From positions 1 through 64,000 of the forward strand of contig CAYRGY010000004.1 of assembly GCA_964424075.1 (NCBI GenBank): 64,000 nt of DNA, in the 5' to 3' direction. The notes beneath the pieces are model-generated. The model was not told the DNA's origin. It was given only the letters and a program-made list of their open reading frames with translations, and ran no database searches. The stretch is from CAYRGY01 sp964424075 (GTDB taxonomy: Bacteria > Patescibacteriota > Gracilibacteria > UBA1369). Every line of letters begins with the position of its first letter. Positions within the stretch are counted from its first letter, which is position 1. A program made the position numbers and the translations under genes. This document shows positions 26,480 to 33,695 of this stretch, in pieces.

Positions 26480-28950
26480 TGTATTACCTCCTTCTAAATA
26501 TCGTTTCTATAATTCTGGGAATTGGCCTGGTGATTTTGCTGGCAATTATCATCAGAAACTATATTTTGCACCGTAAGAACATGGAAAGGTCATTAAATAT
26601 GGTCTTTCTACAGGTTAAAATTTCATCTAAAGAATCAAAAACGGATCGGGAAGAGGAGCAAGGTTCCGGAGCTAAAGATTTTAAAGAAGCCGTAGCCGTC
26701 ATGGCTCAGTTTTATGATTCCGTTCATTCTATTCATAGTGGTAGTTTTAAGAACAAATTTATTGGAGAAGATTTTCTTTCCCTGGAATATGTGGCCTTGG
26801 ACGATCAAATTTATTTTTACTTTGTTGTCCCCAATTACTTATCAGGCTTATTGGAAAAGCAAATTACCGGTTTTTATCCTGATGCATATGTAGAGAAAGT
26901 AGAAGAATTCAATATATTCCAGAATAATTCTCAGGTGGCAGCTAAGGCCTTAACTTTAGGAAAACATTTTATGCATCCCATTAGAACTTATGAACAACTA
27001 AGTTCTGATCCCATCAACAATCTTACTAATGCTCTTAATAAACTAAGCATAAATGAGGGTGCAGTAGTACAAATAATGATCAGGCCTGCAGATAAATGGC
27101 AAAAAAAGGGTAAAGATGAGGCTAAAAATTTGGCCAATCAAAAAGAAAAGAAAAAGTTTACTATTAATCCGATCAAACTTCTGGGGGCATTTTTTAATAT
27201 GTTAATTAGTGGAGGCGGTTCTGGTAGCGATTCTAAGGCTCTAGATAAGGCTACTCCGATGGCGGAAGAAGAGCTCAAAGAATTAGATAAGAAAAATTCT
27301 AGTAAAGGTTTTGAAGCAATGGTCCGCGTTATTGTCGCAGCTGATGTAGAAAGAGACGCTAAGGCTCACCTAAACAACATTATTAGCTCTTTTGCTCAAT
27401 ATGATAATGAAGCCGGCAACAAACTTTCCGGTGTAAAATATTATCCCGAACGCAGGATCATCGAAGACTATATTTTCAGAAGCTTTCGCTATCCTATCTA
27501 TCAATGGTTGCAAAGGAAAAAGGCAATTTTCAGCAGTGATGAATTAGCCAGCCTATACCATCTTCCCAGCACCAGATATAACAAAACACCAGGAATCAAA
27601 TGGCAAAATTTCAAATATGCACCTGCACCCAAAAATATGCCGCAAGAAGGACTATTACTTGGTCATAGTCAATATCGCGGAGTTACTACAGAAGTGCGCA
27701 TGTCAGCAAAAGATCGTTTCAGACATTTCTATGTTATCGGTCAAACCGGTACAGGTAAATCCTCCATTTTTCAAATTATGTTGCGTCAGGACTTAAGAGA
27801 AGGCCGCGGAGTCACTGTCGTTGATCCGCATGGCGAATTGATTGAAACTATCATGCCATTCATCCCGCGTGAAAGAGCCGACGATGTAATATATTTTAAT
27901 CCTGCAGATCAGGCTCGCCCCTTGGGACTGAACATTCTTGAAGCCGATACGGATGACGAAAAAGAGCTGGTGGCACTTGATGCCATGAATATTATGATTA
28001 AATTATTCGGAAATGAAATTTTCGGACCTCGTCTTCAAGACTACTTCCGTAATGGCTGTTTGACATTGATGGCACATCCTGAAGGCGGTACTATAACTGA
28101 CATTGTCCGATTATTTACCGATGATGCATTCCAACAGGAGAAGGTTAAATATATTAAAAACCCGGTAGTAAGATCATTTTGGGAAGATCAGATGGCAAAA
28201 ACCGGCATGCGTGAAAAGCAAGAAATTATCCCTTATTTTGCAGCCAAATTCGGCCAATTTATCACTAACTCCATGATGCGTAATATTATTGGACAATTAC
28301 GCTCAGCTTTTGATTTTATTGATGTCATGCAGAATAAAAAGATTCTCCTCATGAATCTGTCCAAAGGTGAAGTCGGAGATATTAACTCCAAATTATTGGG
28401 TCTGATTATTGTATCTAAATTGCAGATGGCTGCATTAAGAAGACAAAGATTTGCAGCTGAAGATAGAGTCGATCATTTTATGTATATTGATGAATTCCAG
28501 AACTATATCACCGATTCAATTGAAAGTATTTTGTCCGAAGCTAGAAAATATAGACTTAGCCTTAATATGGCGCATCAATATATCGCTCAATTGGAAGGTG
28601 AAGAGGGATACTCTGGTAAATCTAAAGTAAAGGATGCGGTTTTTGGAAATGTCGGTACTATGATGTGCTTTAAAATTGGTGCTCAGGACGCTGAATATAT
28701 GGCTAAAGAGATGTCCCCCACCTTTACCGAACAAGATCTTATTAATGTAGATACATTTAAGGGATGCATGAAACTATCCATAGACGGACAGCCCAGTAAG
28801 CCATTTTCCATCACTATACCTTTCCCATGGCTGGTGAAAGGTGATCAAGAAGTAGGCGAGGCCTTGAAGCAGCTTTCACGGCTTAAGTATGGACGTGATC
28901 GCGAATTTGTGGAGCGCGAAATTACTCGAAGAATCGGAATTATAGAATAA
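26479..28950 (+). CDS. TraD/VirD4-like membrane-anchored ATPase (paralogue 1)
   Basis: An 823-aa protein with one N-terminal membrane helix (about 4-27), a cytoplasmic domain of about 390 aa, then a RecA-like motor. The motor has Walker A GQTGTGKS (421-428), VVDPHGELIE, and Walker B MYIDEFQNY (D671, E672). The motor resembles type IV coupling proteins and HerA/FtsK ATPases that move DNA or protein through membranes. No relaxase, VirB4 or pilin gene is nearby, so a conjugation role is not supported. It has a close paralogue at 41876, which also directly follows an aminoacyl-tRNA synthetase gene. Confidence 0.85.
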   Translation: MYYLLLNIVSIILGIGLVILLAIIIRNYILHRKNMERSLNMVFLQVKISSKESKTDREEEQGSGAKDFKEAVAVMAQFYDSVHSIHSGSFKNKFIGEDFLSLEYVALDDQIYFYFVVPNYLSGLLEKQITGFYPDAYVEKVEEFNIFQNNSQVAAKALTLGKHFMHPIRTYEQLSSDPINNLTNALNKLSINEGAVVQIMIRPADKWQKKGKDEAKNLANQKEKKKFTINPIKLLGAFFNMLISGGGSGSDSKALDKATPMAEEELKELDKKNSSKGFEAMVRVIVAADVERDAKAHLNNIISSFAQYDNEAGNKLSGVKYYPERRIIEDYIFRSFRYPIYQWLQRKKAIFSSDELASLYHLPSTRYNKTPGIKWQNFKYAPAPKNMPQEGLLLGHSQYRGVTTEVRMSAKDRFRHFYVIGQTGTGKSSIFQIMLRQDLREGRGVTVVDPHGELIETIMPFIPRERADDVIYFNPADQARPLGLNILEADTDDEKELVALDAMNIMIKLFGNEIFGPRLQDYFRNGCLTLMAHPEGGTITDIVRLFTDDAFQQEKVKYIKNPVVRSFWEDQMAKTGMREKQEIIPYFAAKFGQFITNSMMRNIIGQLRSAFDFIDVMQNKKILLMNLSKGEVGDINSKLLGLIIVSKLQMAALRRQRFAAEDRVDHFMYIDEFQNYITDSIESILSEARKYRLSLNMAHQYIAQLEGEEGYSGKSKVKDAVFGNVGTMMCFKIGAQDAEYMAKEMSPTFTEQDLINVDTFKGCMKLSIDGQPSKPFSITIPFPWLVKGDQEVGEALKQLSRLKYGRDREFVEREITRRIGIIE

Positions 28951-28996
28951 ACACAAGCCCGAGCAAGATAAAGGCCGCGAAAGTGGCTTATTTTTG

Positions 28997-29005
28997 TGCT
29001 ATAAT
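28997..29005 (+). promoter_or_regulatory. Extended -10 promoter of the 3D-domain gene
   Basis: TGC-TATAAT (28997-29005) with no recognisable -35. It supports the start codon at 29031 and gives a leader of about 19 nt. Confidence 0.55.
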
Positions 29006-29030
29006 TCTAAGATTTAATTTTTACTCAACA

Positions 29031-30233
29031 ATGAATTCGATCAAATTTATGTTCTTACTGGCTATCATTGGCGCCTTATTTTTCTTCGCCAATGCCACTG
29101 ATGCACATGCTCAAGAAAGTCAGGAATACCCATATGAACATATATATACAATTACAGCTTATTATTCGCCCATAGAAGGGCAAAGTCGCTATTTAACAGG
29201 CTCTCTTGAAGCTGAAAAACGCCTCAACGGTAATGGTACCAATGGAGCAGACGGCACACCGGTTTTTCCGGGCATGATTGCAGCGCCCAAAACAATCCCC
29301 TTCGGTACTAAAATGGATATACCAGGTGTAGGAATGGTTTCGGTACATGATCGCGGCGGAGCAATTGTTCCGGCTGGGCAACGTGGCCAAGCACATGACC
29401 GACTTGATATCTGGATGGGTTACGGTGATGAAGGTTTAAATAGAGCGCTTGCCTGGGGGAAAAGAACTTTAACTGTTAAAGTTTATGGAATTGACCCAAG
29501 CGTAGCAGAGGATGTACACCTGGAAAGCTTACAGCAAGTTTATTATTCTCCTGCATCAAATTCAGCCCCTCAAATATTCCGTAAAGATGTCGGCTATGGA
29601 AAAATTGATCAAGAAGTAGCAGTATTACACGAAAAACTGGCTGATCTAGGCTATTATCAAGGTGATGGTGGTGAGGAATTTACTTGGGAAACTTATCAAG
29701 CAGTACTACAATTTCAATTAGACTATGAAATAGTCTCTGGCGACGACAGTTTTGGAGCAGGCTTCTTTGGCCCGCAAACACGAAAAACATTAGAGCGAGC
29801 GATTTCTGAAGATTTAACTCCTGAGAAAAGTCATCAGGAAATGATTATTCCTATTGCCAAAGCCGCTCCTGTAATCCCGGATCTAGATAGTGAGGAAGAA
29901 AAAATTCTCTTAGCTGGCAATGGATTAAGCTTCCTGGAACAGGATATTGGCCTGGGAGATGAAGGTCAAGCTGTTCTAGAACTTCAATCCGAGCTTCGAA
30001 AACTAAACTTATTTGGTATTGAACCAACGGGTTATTATGGAGATTTAACAGCTCATGCTGTTTTCAAATTCCAACAATCTCAAGGCATATTACAAAACCA
30101 AGACCAGCTTGGAGCCGGACATGCAGGCCCTCTAACCAGACTGGCTCTTGATGCCATATTGAGTGAGCGAGCTGGCACACGCAAGTTAATTGCTGAGCGC
30201 TCTAATAAAAAGGAGTTATTAGCACAAAATTGA
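29031..30233 (+). CDS. Secreted 3D-domain protein with two peptidoglycan-binding domains
   Basis: The start is set at 29031, not at the longer frame start 28983, because the promoter -10 lies between them and a clean signal peptide begins here (MNSIKFMFLLAIIGALFFF, cleavage near AHA-QE). The 400-aa product has a 3D (MltA-like beta-barrel) domain with MVSVHDRGG and HDRLDIWMG, the aspartates that define the family. Two PG_binding_1 domains follow (VAVLHEKLADLGYY..., VLELQSELRKLNLFG...). It probably cleaves or remodels peptidoglycan outside the cell. A stable hairpin follows the stop. Confidence 0.88.
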   Translation: MNSIKFMFLLAIIGALFFFANATDAHAQESQEYPYEHIYTITAYYSPIEGQSRYLTGSLEAEKRLNGNGTNGADGTPVFPGMIAAPKTIPFGTKMDIPGVGMVSVHDRGGAIVPAGQRGQAHDRLDIWMGYGDEGLNRALAWGKRTLTVKVYGIDPSVAEDVHLESLQQVYYSPASNSAPQIFRKDVGYGKIDQEVAVLHEKLADLGYYQGDGGEEFTWETYQAVLQFQLDYEIVSGDDSFGAGFFGPQTRKTLERAISEDLTPEKSHQEMIIPIAKAAPVIPDLDSEEEKILLAGNGLSFLEQDIGLGDEGQAVLELQSELRKLNLFGIEPTGYYGDLTAHAVFKFQQSQGILQNQDQLGAGHAGPLTRLALDAILSERAGTRKLIAERSNKKELLAQN

Positions 30234-30243
30234 TTCTAAACAG

Positions 30244-30279
30244 AAAAAGGGGCCCGCTTTAACGCGAAACCCCCTTTTA
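30244..30279 (+). terminator. Terminator after the 3D-domain gene
   Basis: AAAAAGGGG and CCCCTTTT arms around an inner CGC/GCG pairing, beginning 11 nt after the stop. It is followed by an immediately adjacent second hairpin, GGATGG-AGA-CCATCC (30281-30295). The arms would also work on the minus strand. Confidence 0.7.
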
Positions 30280-30340
30280 CGGATGGAGACCATCCTTCGA
30301 GCCCTTGTTCTCGGGCCGTTGGATTATTAAATTGTCTGAA

Positions 30341-30362
30341 GGCCCCGCACGAATGCGGAGCC
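30341..30362 (-). terminator. UUCG-loop terminator of the 60-codon gene
   Basis: On the minus strand GGCTCCGCA-TTCG-TGCGGGGCC: a 9-bp stem closed by a UUCG tetraloop, starting 8 nt after the stop of the small gene at 30371. The tail is TTCAGACAATTT. Confidence 0.75.
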
Positions 30363-30370
30363 CGGCGGCA

Positions 30371-30553
30371 CTAGGCCGCCTGAGCGTTGTTGTCCTCGCC
30401 ATCTTCCGACGAGGTATCGGTGTACACGGGATCAGCAATCCCACCCTCGAAGACATAAGCCCCGGACTGAGGAGGCTCCTGCTCTTCCGACACCGGTTGA
30501 ATGTACTGAGGAATCTCGAACTCTTCGATACGTCCTTCTGAGATGAAAAACAT
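30371..30553 (-). CDS. Small acidic protein on a GC-rich island
   Basis: A 60-aa product starting at the ATG at 30553, which has a strong Shine-Dalgarno (GGAGG, 11 nt upstream); a longer in-frame start at 30580 lacks one. The protein is acidic and Pro/Glu-rich (EEFEIPQYIQPVSEEQEPPQ in its first half), with no membrane segment, and I recognise no family. A 7-bp hairpin lies just 5' of the Shine-Dalgarno and a UUCG-loop terminator just after the stop, so this is a complete small transcription unit. Base composition is much richer in GC than the flanking genes. Confidence 0.65.
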   Translation of the reverse strand: MFFISEGRIEEFEIPQYIQPVSEEQEPPQSGAYVFEGGIADPVYTDTSSEDGEDNNAQAA

Positions 30554-30570
30554 GCGGATTTCTCCCTCCA

Positions 30571-30597
30571 GGCAAGTCAACGAAGTTTTAACTTGCC
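30571..30597 (-). promoter_or_regulatory. Leader hairpin adjacent to the Shine-Dalgarno
   Basis: GGCAAGT and ACTTGCC arms (7 bp, 13-nt loop) end 2-3 nt before the GGAGG of the 60-codon gene, a position where folding can influence ribosome access. Further structure upstream includes a 12-bp stem with two G-U pairs at 30653-30684 and a 7-bp pairing 30608-30614/30634-30640. Confidence 0.5.
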
Positions 30598-30779
30598 CAA
30601 TAGTTGTAGTGCGTTAGCACCTTCATGACAACGACGCACTGACTGTGCCCCATCTCCGACTATCCACCATTAGATAATCAGAGAAGGACCAGTCTAAATC
30701 GCTTAATTGACATATATTTTAATGCGTAAGCACTAAATTATCAGCTAAACATTACGACTTATCTATTTGTCAAAGAACC

Positions 30780-30809
30780 AAAAAACCCCTCCTCGCTGTG
30801 CGGAAGGGG
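30780..30809 (-). terminator. Terminator of the 30-codon gene
   Basis: Minus-strand hairpin CCCCT/AGGGG (30786-30809) followed by six T (30780-30785), 26 nt after the stop of the small ORF at 30835. It separates that ORF from the GC-rich island unit. Confidence 0.75.
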
Positions 30810-30834
30810 CTGAAAATCTTTTTTAATTCACGAT

Positions 30835-30927
30835 TTATGACCCCTTCGACACGACTGCTTTCTTCACATTATTAACAGCCGCAGTATTTACTGCGTTTTT
30901 TGTGAAGACAGTTGTGTAGGAAGTCAT
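30835..30927 (-). CDS. 30-codon ORF divergent from lexA
   Basis: The sequence encodes 30 residues from the ATG at 30927 (33 from an in-frame ATG at 30936), ending in TAA. An AGGAG lies 11 nt before the ATG at 30927. The peptide is basic and Val/Ala/Asn-rich (centre KNAVNTAAVNNVKKAVV), predicted helical and amphipathic. A U-run terminator follows. It starts about 60 bp from the LexA box that controls lexA-dinB, so it may share SOS control. A TTGACA (30966-30971) and TAAAAT (30944-30949) pair faces it, but that start point would give an almost leaderless RNA. Coding is plausible, not proven. Confidence 0.5.
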   Translation of the reverse strand: MTSYTTVFTKNAVNTAAVNNVKKAVVSKGS

Positions 30928-30979
30928 ATTTAACATAGCTCCTATTTTAGTTTTTAATCCTATTTTGTCAAATATTTAC

Positions 30980-31008
30980 TTGAACATAGAACAAATGTTC
31001 TGTATTAT
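30980..31008 (+). promoter_or_regulatory. Promoter of lexA-dinB
   Basis: TTGAAC (30980-30985), exactly 17 nt, TATTAT (31003-31008). The LexA box fills the spacer. This places the transcription start near 31015 and rules out the upstream start at 30965. Confidence 0.85.
30988..31001. promoter_or_regulatory. LexA (SOS) box
   Basis: AGAACAAATGTTCT: a perfect GAAC-N4-GTTC palindrome matching the Gram-positive-type SOS box CGAACATATGTTCG. It lies between the -35 and -10 of the lexA promoter, so LexA would repress its own operon. Confidence 0.9.
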
Positions 31009-31033
31009 GAATATAATTAATAATTCTATTCCA

Positions 31034-31675
31034 ATGGTTAAAAATAAGCAAGAAGGGCTTACTGCCAAACAAAACATGACGCTGCAGACTGTCGAATCTT
31101 TTCAGGATCGCTATAAATATTTTCCTTCTACTCGTGAAATCGCTGAACAAATGGGGATTAAATCATCAAATACCATTTTCAGTCATTTGCAGGCACTTCA
31201 AAATAAGGGTTATTTGCAAAAAAATACTAAAGGACAAATTATAGCTCTGCGTAACGGCAAGCCTTTTCGCTTTCTCCACGACTTCAAAAAGGCGGTTCAG
31301 ATACCATTCTTCCCCGACACAGTTCCGGCCGGTTTTCAAGCTCCGGCTGAAGATGCTAAAAAAGAACTTATCACCATCGATCAATATGTTATTCGCCATC
31401 CTTATAACACCTTCGCTCTCAAAGTTCGCGGCAACTCCATGGAAAAAGCCGGCATTATGCCCGAAGACCTAATTCTGGTGGAAAAACGCACTGATGCTAA
31501 GCCCGGCCAAATTGTCGTAGCCCATCTCCCCGGCGGCTTCACTGTGAAACGCCTAGTGGAAAAAAACGGTCAACGCGTCTTGCAGGCCGAAAGTACTGAG
31601 CAATATGAAATTAAAATGGAGGAGGGGACTACCATTTGGGGAGTAGTAGTAGGCACTATTCGCAAATATACTTAA
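31034..31675 (+). CDS. lexA: SOS repressor LexA
   Basis: 213 aa from the ATG at 31034; the frame is open further upstream but that part contains the promoter and LexA box. The N-terminal winged helix has the recognition region STREIAEQMGIKSSNT. The C-terminal S24 protease domain has the cleavage site A99-G100, nucleophile S135 (RGNSM) and general base K172 (FTVKRL). On DNA damage RecA-ssDNA would trigger self-cleavage and release the operon. It is 1 nt upstream of dinB. Codons are more GC-rich than in most of the window. Confidence 0.95.
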   Translation: MVKNKQEGLTAKQNMTLQTVESFQDRYKYFPSTREIAEQMGIKSSNTIFSHLQALQNKGYLQKNTKGQIIALRNGKPFRFLHDFKKAVQIPFFPDTVPAGFQAPAEDAKKELITIDQYVIRHPYNTFALKVRGNSMEKAGIMPEDLILVEKRTDAKPGQIVVAHLPGGFTVKRLVEKNGQRVLQAESTEQYEIKMEEGTTIWGVVVGTIRKYT

Positions 31676-31676
31676 A

Positions 31677-32915
31677 ATGTTCGGACGCAAATCCTTTACC
31701 ACCGCCTTTGCCCACATCGACTGCAACGCGTTTTTCGCCTCAGTCGAACAAGCTTATAATCCGGCACTTAAAGGGAAGCCTGTCTTAGTCGGTGGACTCG
31801 GTGGAGGCTGCGTCATTACTGCCAGCTATGAAGCTCGCAAATATGGCATTAAACTTGGCACGCCGGTTTTTGAAGCCAGGCGTACCTTACCTCAGGCTAT
31901 TATCGTGCCCTGTAACTTCGGCCGCTATGCTATTTATCATCAGAAGCTACTCGGCATTATTGGTAAATATGGCCCCACAATCGAAGCAGCCAGCATTGAT
32001 GAGTGTTATCTGGAATTAAAAGGCCTTAGACGGCTCCATCGCAAGCCTTACGCTGATATCTGCTATGATATTAAGGAAGATATCAAGCGCAGCCTGGGCA
32101 TCACCGTTTCCATTGGAGTCTCCGTCACTAAAACCCTGGCTAAAATGGGCAGTAATTTTAAAAAACCCGATGCTATTACTGTCATATCCGGCAAAGACAT
32201 TGAAAATTTTCTCAACCAGGTCAAACTTTCCGATGTTCACGGCATTGGCCACAATACTCACGCCCTCCTGAATAAATTCGGTATTCACACAGCACTTAAC
32301 TTCACCAATGCCCCAGAAAGTCAAATCCAAAGATTACTCGGTAAAGTCGGCTATGAACTCCAGAAAGAACTGCAAGGCGAGGCAATTTACGCCGTGGTCA
32401 CCGATCCAGCCCCACCCAAAAACTTAGCTCGCACCCGCTCCTTCAAAGTTACTAAAGACCGCGACTTTATTTATCATGAACTGATGAAAAACATCGAATT
32501 GGCTTTTTTTGAGCTGCGCCGTCAGCAACTAAAAACCCAATGCGTCGGTCTCATGCTGCGCACTGATAATTATAAAGTGCATACATATGAAATACCGATA
32601 GGGGAGTACATCAACTGCCCTACTGCCATCACCTATCGCATTAAGGAAGGCTATGAGAAACTCTTTAACCCCAACCTTAAATACCGCAGCTCCGGTTTTA
32701 TCACTACCAAACTTCAGCGCGAAGCCATTCTTCCGCCAACACTTTTTGACAGCGAAATCGAAACGTCGCAAACTATCTCACTTTTTGAGCAAATTGACCG
32801 TATTAATCATAAATATGGCCATCAAACTGTGGCTCTGGCCAGCGCCTCTAAGGTCGGTAAGCCCAAATTGCAGCTGACCAATCTTCAGACACCATTTCTG
32901 GGCGAAACCATCTAG
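31677..32915 (+). CDS. dinB: Y-family DNA polymerase (Pol IV/UmuC type)
   Basis: A 412-aa translesion polymerase. It shows the palm motifs AHIDCNAFFASVEQ (first metal Asp) and SIDECYLEL (catalytic Asp-Glu), then TVSIGVSVTKTLAKMGSNF and a GIG helix-hairpin-helix. The little-finger domain follows. The Cys in SIDECY replaces the usual Ala but the acidic residues are intact. It shares the LexA-controlled promoter with lexA. The cassette's GC-rich codons suggest a separate history from the AT-rich neighbours. I see no beta-clamp motif that I can assign with confidence. Confidence 0.93.
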   Translation: MFGRKSFTTAFAHIDCNAFFASVEQAYNPALKGKPVLVGGLGGGCVITASYEARKYGIKLGTPVFEARRTLPQAIIVPCNFGRYAIYHQKLLGIIGKYGPTIEAASIDECYLELKGLRRLHRKPYADICYDIKEDIKRSLGITVSIGVSVTKTLAKMGSNFKKPDAITVISGKDIENFLNQVKLSDVHGIGHNTHALLNKFGIHTALNFTNAPESQIQRLLGKVGYELQKELQGEAIYAVVTDPAPPKNLARTRSFKVTKDRDFIYHELMKNIELAFFELRRQQLKTQCVGLMLRTDNYKVHTYEIPIGEYINCPTAITYRIKEGYEKLFNPNLKYRSSGFITTKLQREAILPPTLFDSEIETSQTISLFEQIDRINHKYGHQTVALASASKVGKPKLQLTNLQTPFLGETI

Positions 32916-32917
32916 TC

Positions 32918-33106
32918 TTATTCTAGAAATGTCTCGGCTCTATCAAATCTCGGTTTTTCTCCCTTTTCGACAGACAAAATCATATCCTCAAAACCTAAAA
33001 AGCTGGTAACACGTTCCAACTTCTCTTGTGTGTTATCATGTGACTCTGGCTGAGCTGAAGGAAGCTTATTTTCATAAATAAATCTGGCGTTGAATAATGA
33101 AAACAT
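32918..33106 (-). CDS. Small hypothetical protein convergent to dinB
   Basis: A 62-aa frame ending 2 nt from the dinB stop on the opposite strand. The product is charged (KLERVTSFLGFEDMILSVEK) with no membrane segment and no family I recognise. Its upstream side is an AT-rich gap containing the palindrome TATTAATTAATA; no Shine-Dalgarno is visible. It could be a real small gene or a chance frame. Confidence 0.4.
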   Translation of the reverse strand: MFSLFNARFIYENKLPSAQPESHDNTQEKLERVTSFLGFEDMILSVEKGEKPRFDRAETFLE

Positions 33107-33183
33107 ACTAATTATTAAGTATTAATTAATAATACAATAAAGAGTATATCAGTAAACGCTCCTGCAAATATAAATTTTAGTTT

Positions 33184-33268
33184 TGGTGCTGGAGAGAGGA
33201 CTCGAACCTCCACGTCTTGCGACACCAGTTCCTAAGACTGGCGTGTCTACCAGTTCCACCACTCCAGC
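33184..33268 (-). tRNA. tRNA-Leu (TAG)
   Basis: Class II tRNA with a long variable arm. The acceptor is GCTGGAG/CTCCAGC, the anticodon stem CCAGT/ACTGG with loop CTTAGGA (anticodon TAG), then T arm and A73 with encoded CCA. It reads CUA/CUN leucine codons. Confidence 0.95.
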
Positions 33269-33320
33269 ACGAATGGTTTAAAAGAGCTTTCTTGGCCGAA
33301 AGCGCCAGAAATATACTCAA

Positions 33321-33632
33321 TTATCCTAATAAATGCAAATGAATATGCATAATTTCCTGACCTCCATCACGACCGACATTATAAACTAATTTATAACCGG
33401 TTAAGCCCAGCTTGCGACCTACATCCCGAGCAACCAGCATCATATGACCCAAAAGCTCCTGGTCTTCATCCGAAACGTCCATAATGGTTGGAATTGGTTT
33501 TCGAGGAATAATCAATAAATGAAATTTACTCTTAGGAAATTTATCGTGAATGACGACACACTTATCGTCTTCATATTCGAACTGAGCAGGCAGCTCCTTA
33601 TTAATTATTTTAGTGAATATAGTGTCATCCAT
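33321..33632 (-). CDS. HIT-family nucleotide-binding protein
   Basis: Start chosen at 33632 (103 aa), because the longer frame adds an implausible hydrophobic leader and the HIT fold begins at DDTIFTKIINKELPA. The protein has the core KFHLLIIPRKPIPTI and the histidine triad HIHLHLL at the very C terminus. HIT proteins hydrolyse or transfer nucleoside monophosphates from adenylated substrates. The C terminus stops right after the triad, which is short but within the family range. It is 63 nt downstream of the sigma-4/HARE-HTH gene and may be co-transcribed. Confidence 0.9.
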   Translation of the reverse strand: MDDTIFTKIINKELPAQFEYEDDKCVVIHDKFPKSKFHLLIIPRKPIPTIMDVSDEDQELLGHMMLVARDVGRKLGLTGYKLVYNVGRDGGQEIMHIHLHLLG

Positions 33633-33695
33633 AAGAAATAACATTAAAAAAAGCTCACTTAATATAGGCTTTTTTAAATATTCGAGCAAATTAAA

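Noticed and set aside
26479..28950. Conjugative element built around the TraD-like ATPase
   Set aside because: No relaxase, VirB4, pilin, integrase or att-like repeats are found near either ATPase; both sit among housekeeping genes.
28983..29030. Upstream start for the 3D-domain protein
   Set aside because: The promoter -10 (TATAAT at 29000-29005) lies inside it, and the signal peptide begins cleanly at 29031.
30965..31033. Upstream start for lexA
   Set aside because: This stretch contains the -35, LexA box and -10 of the operon, so it is not transcribed as coding sequence.
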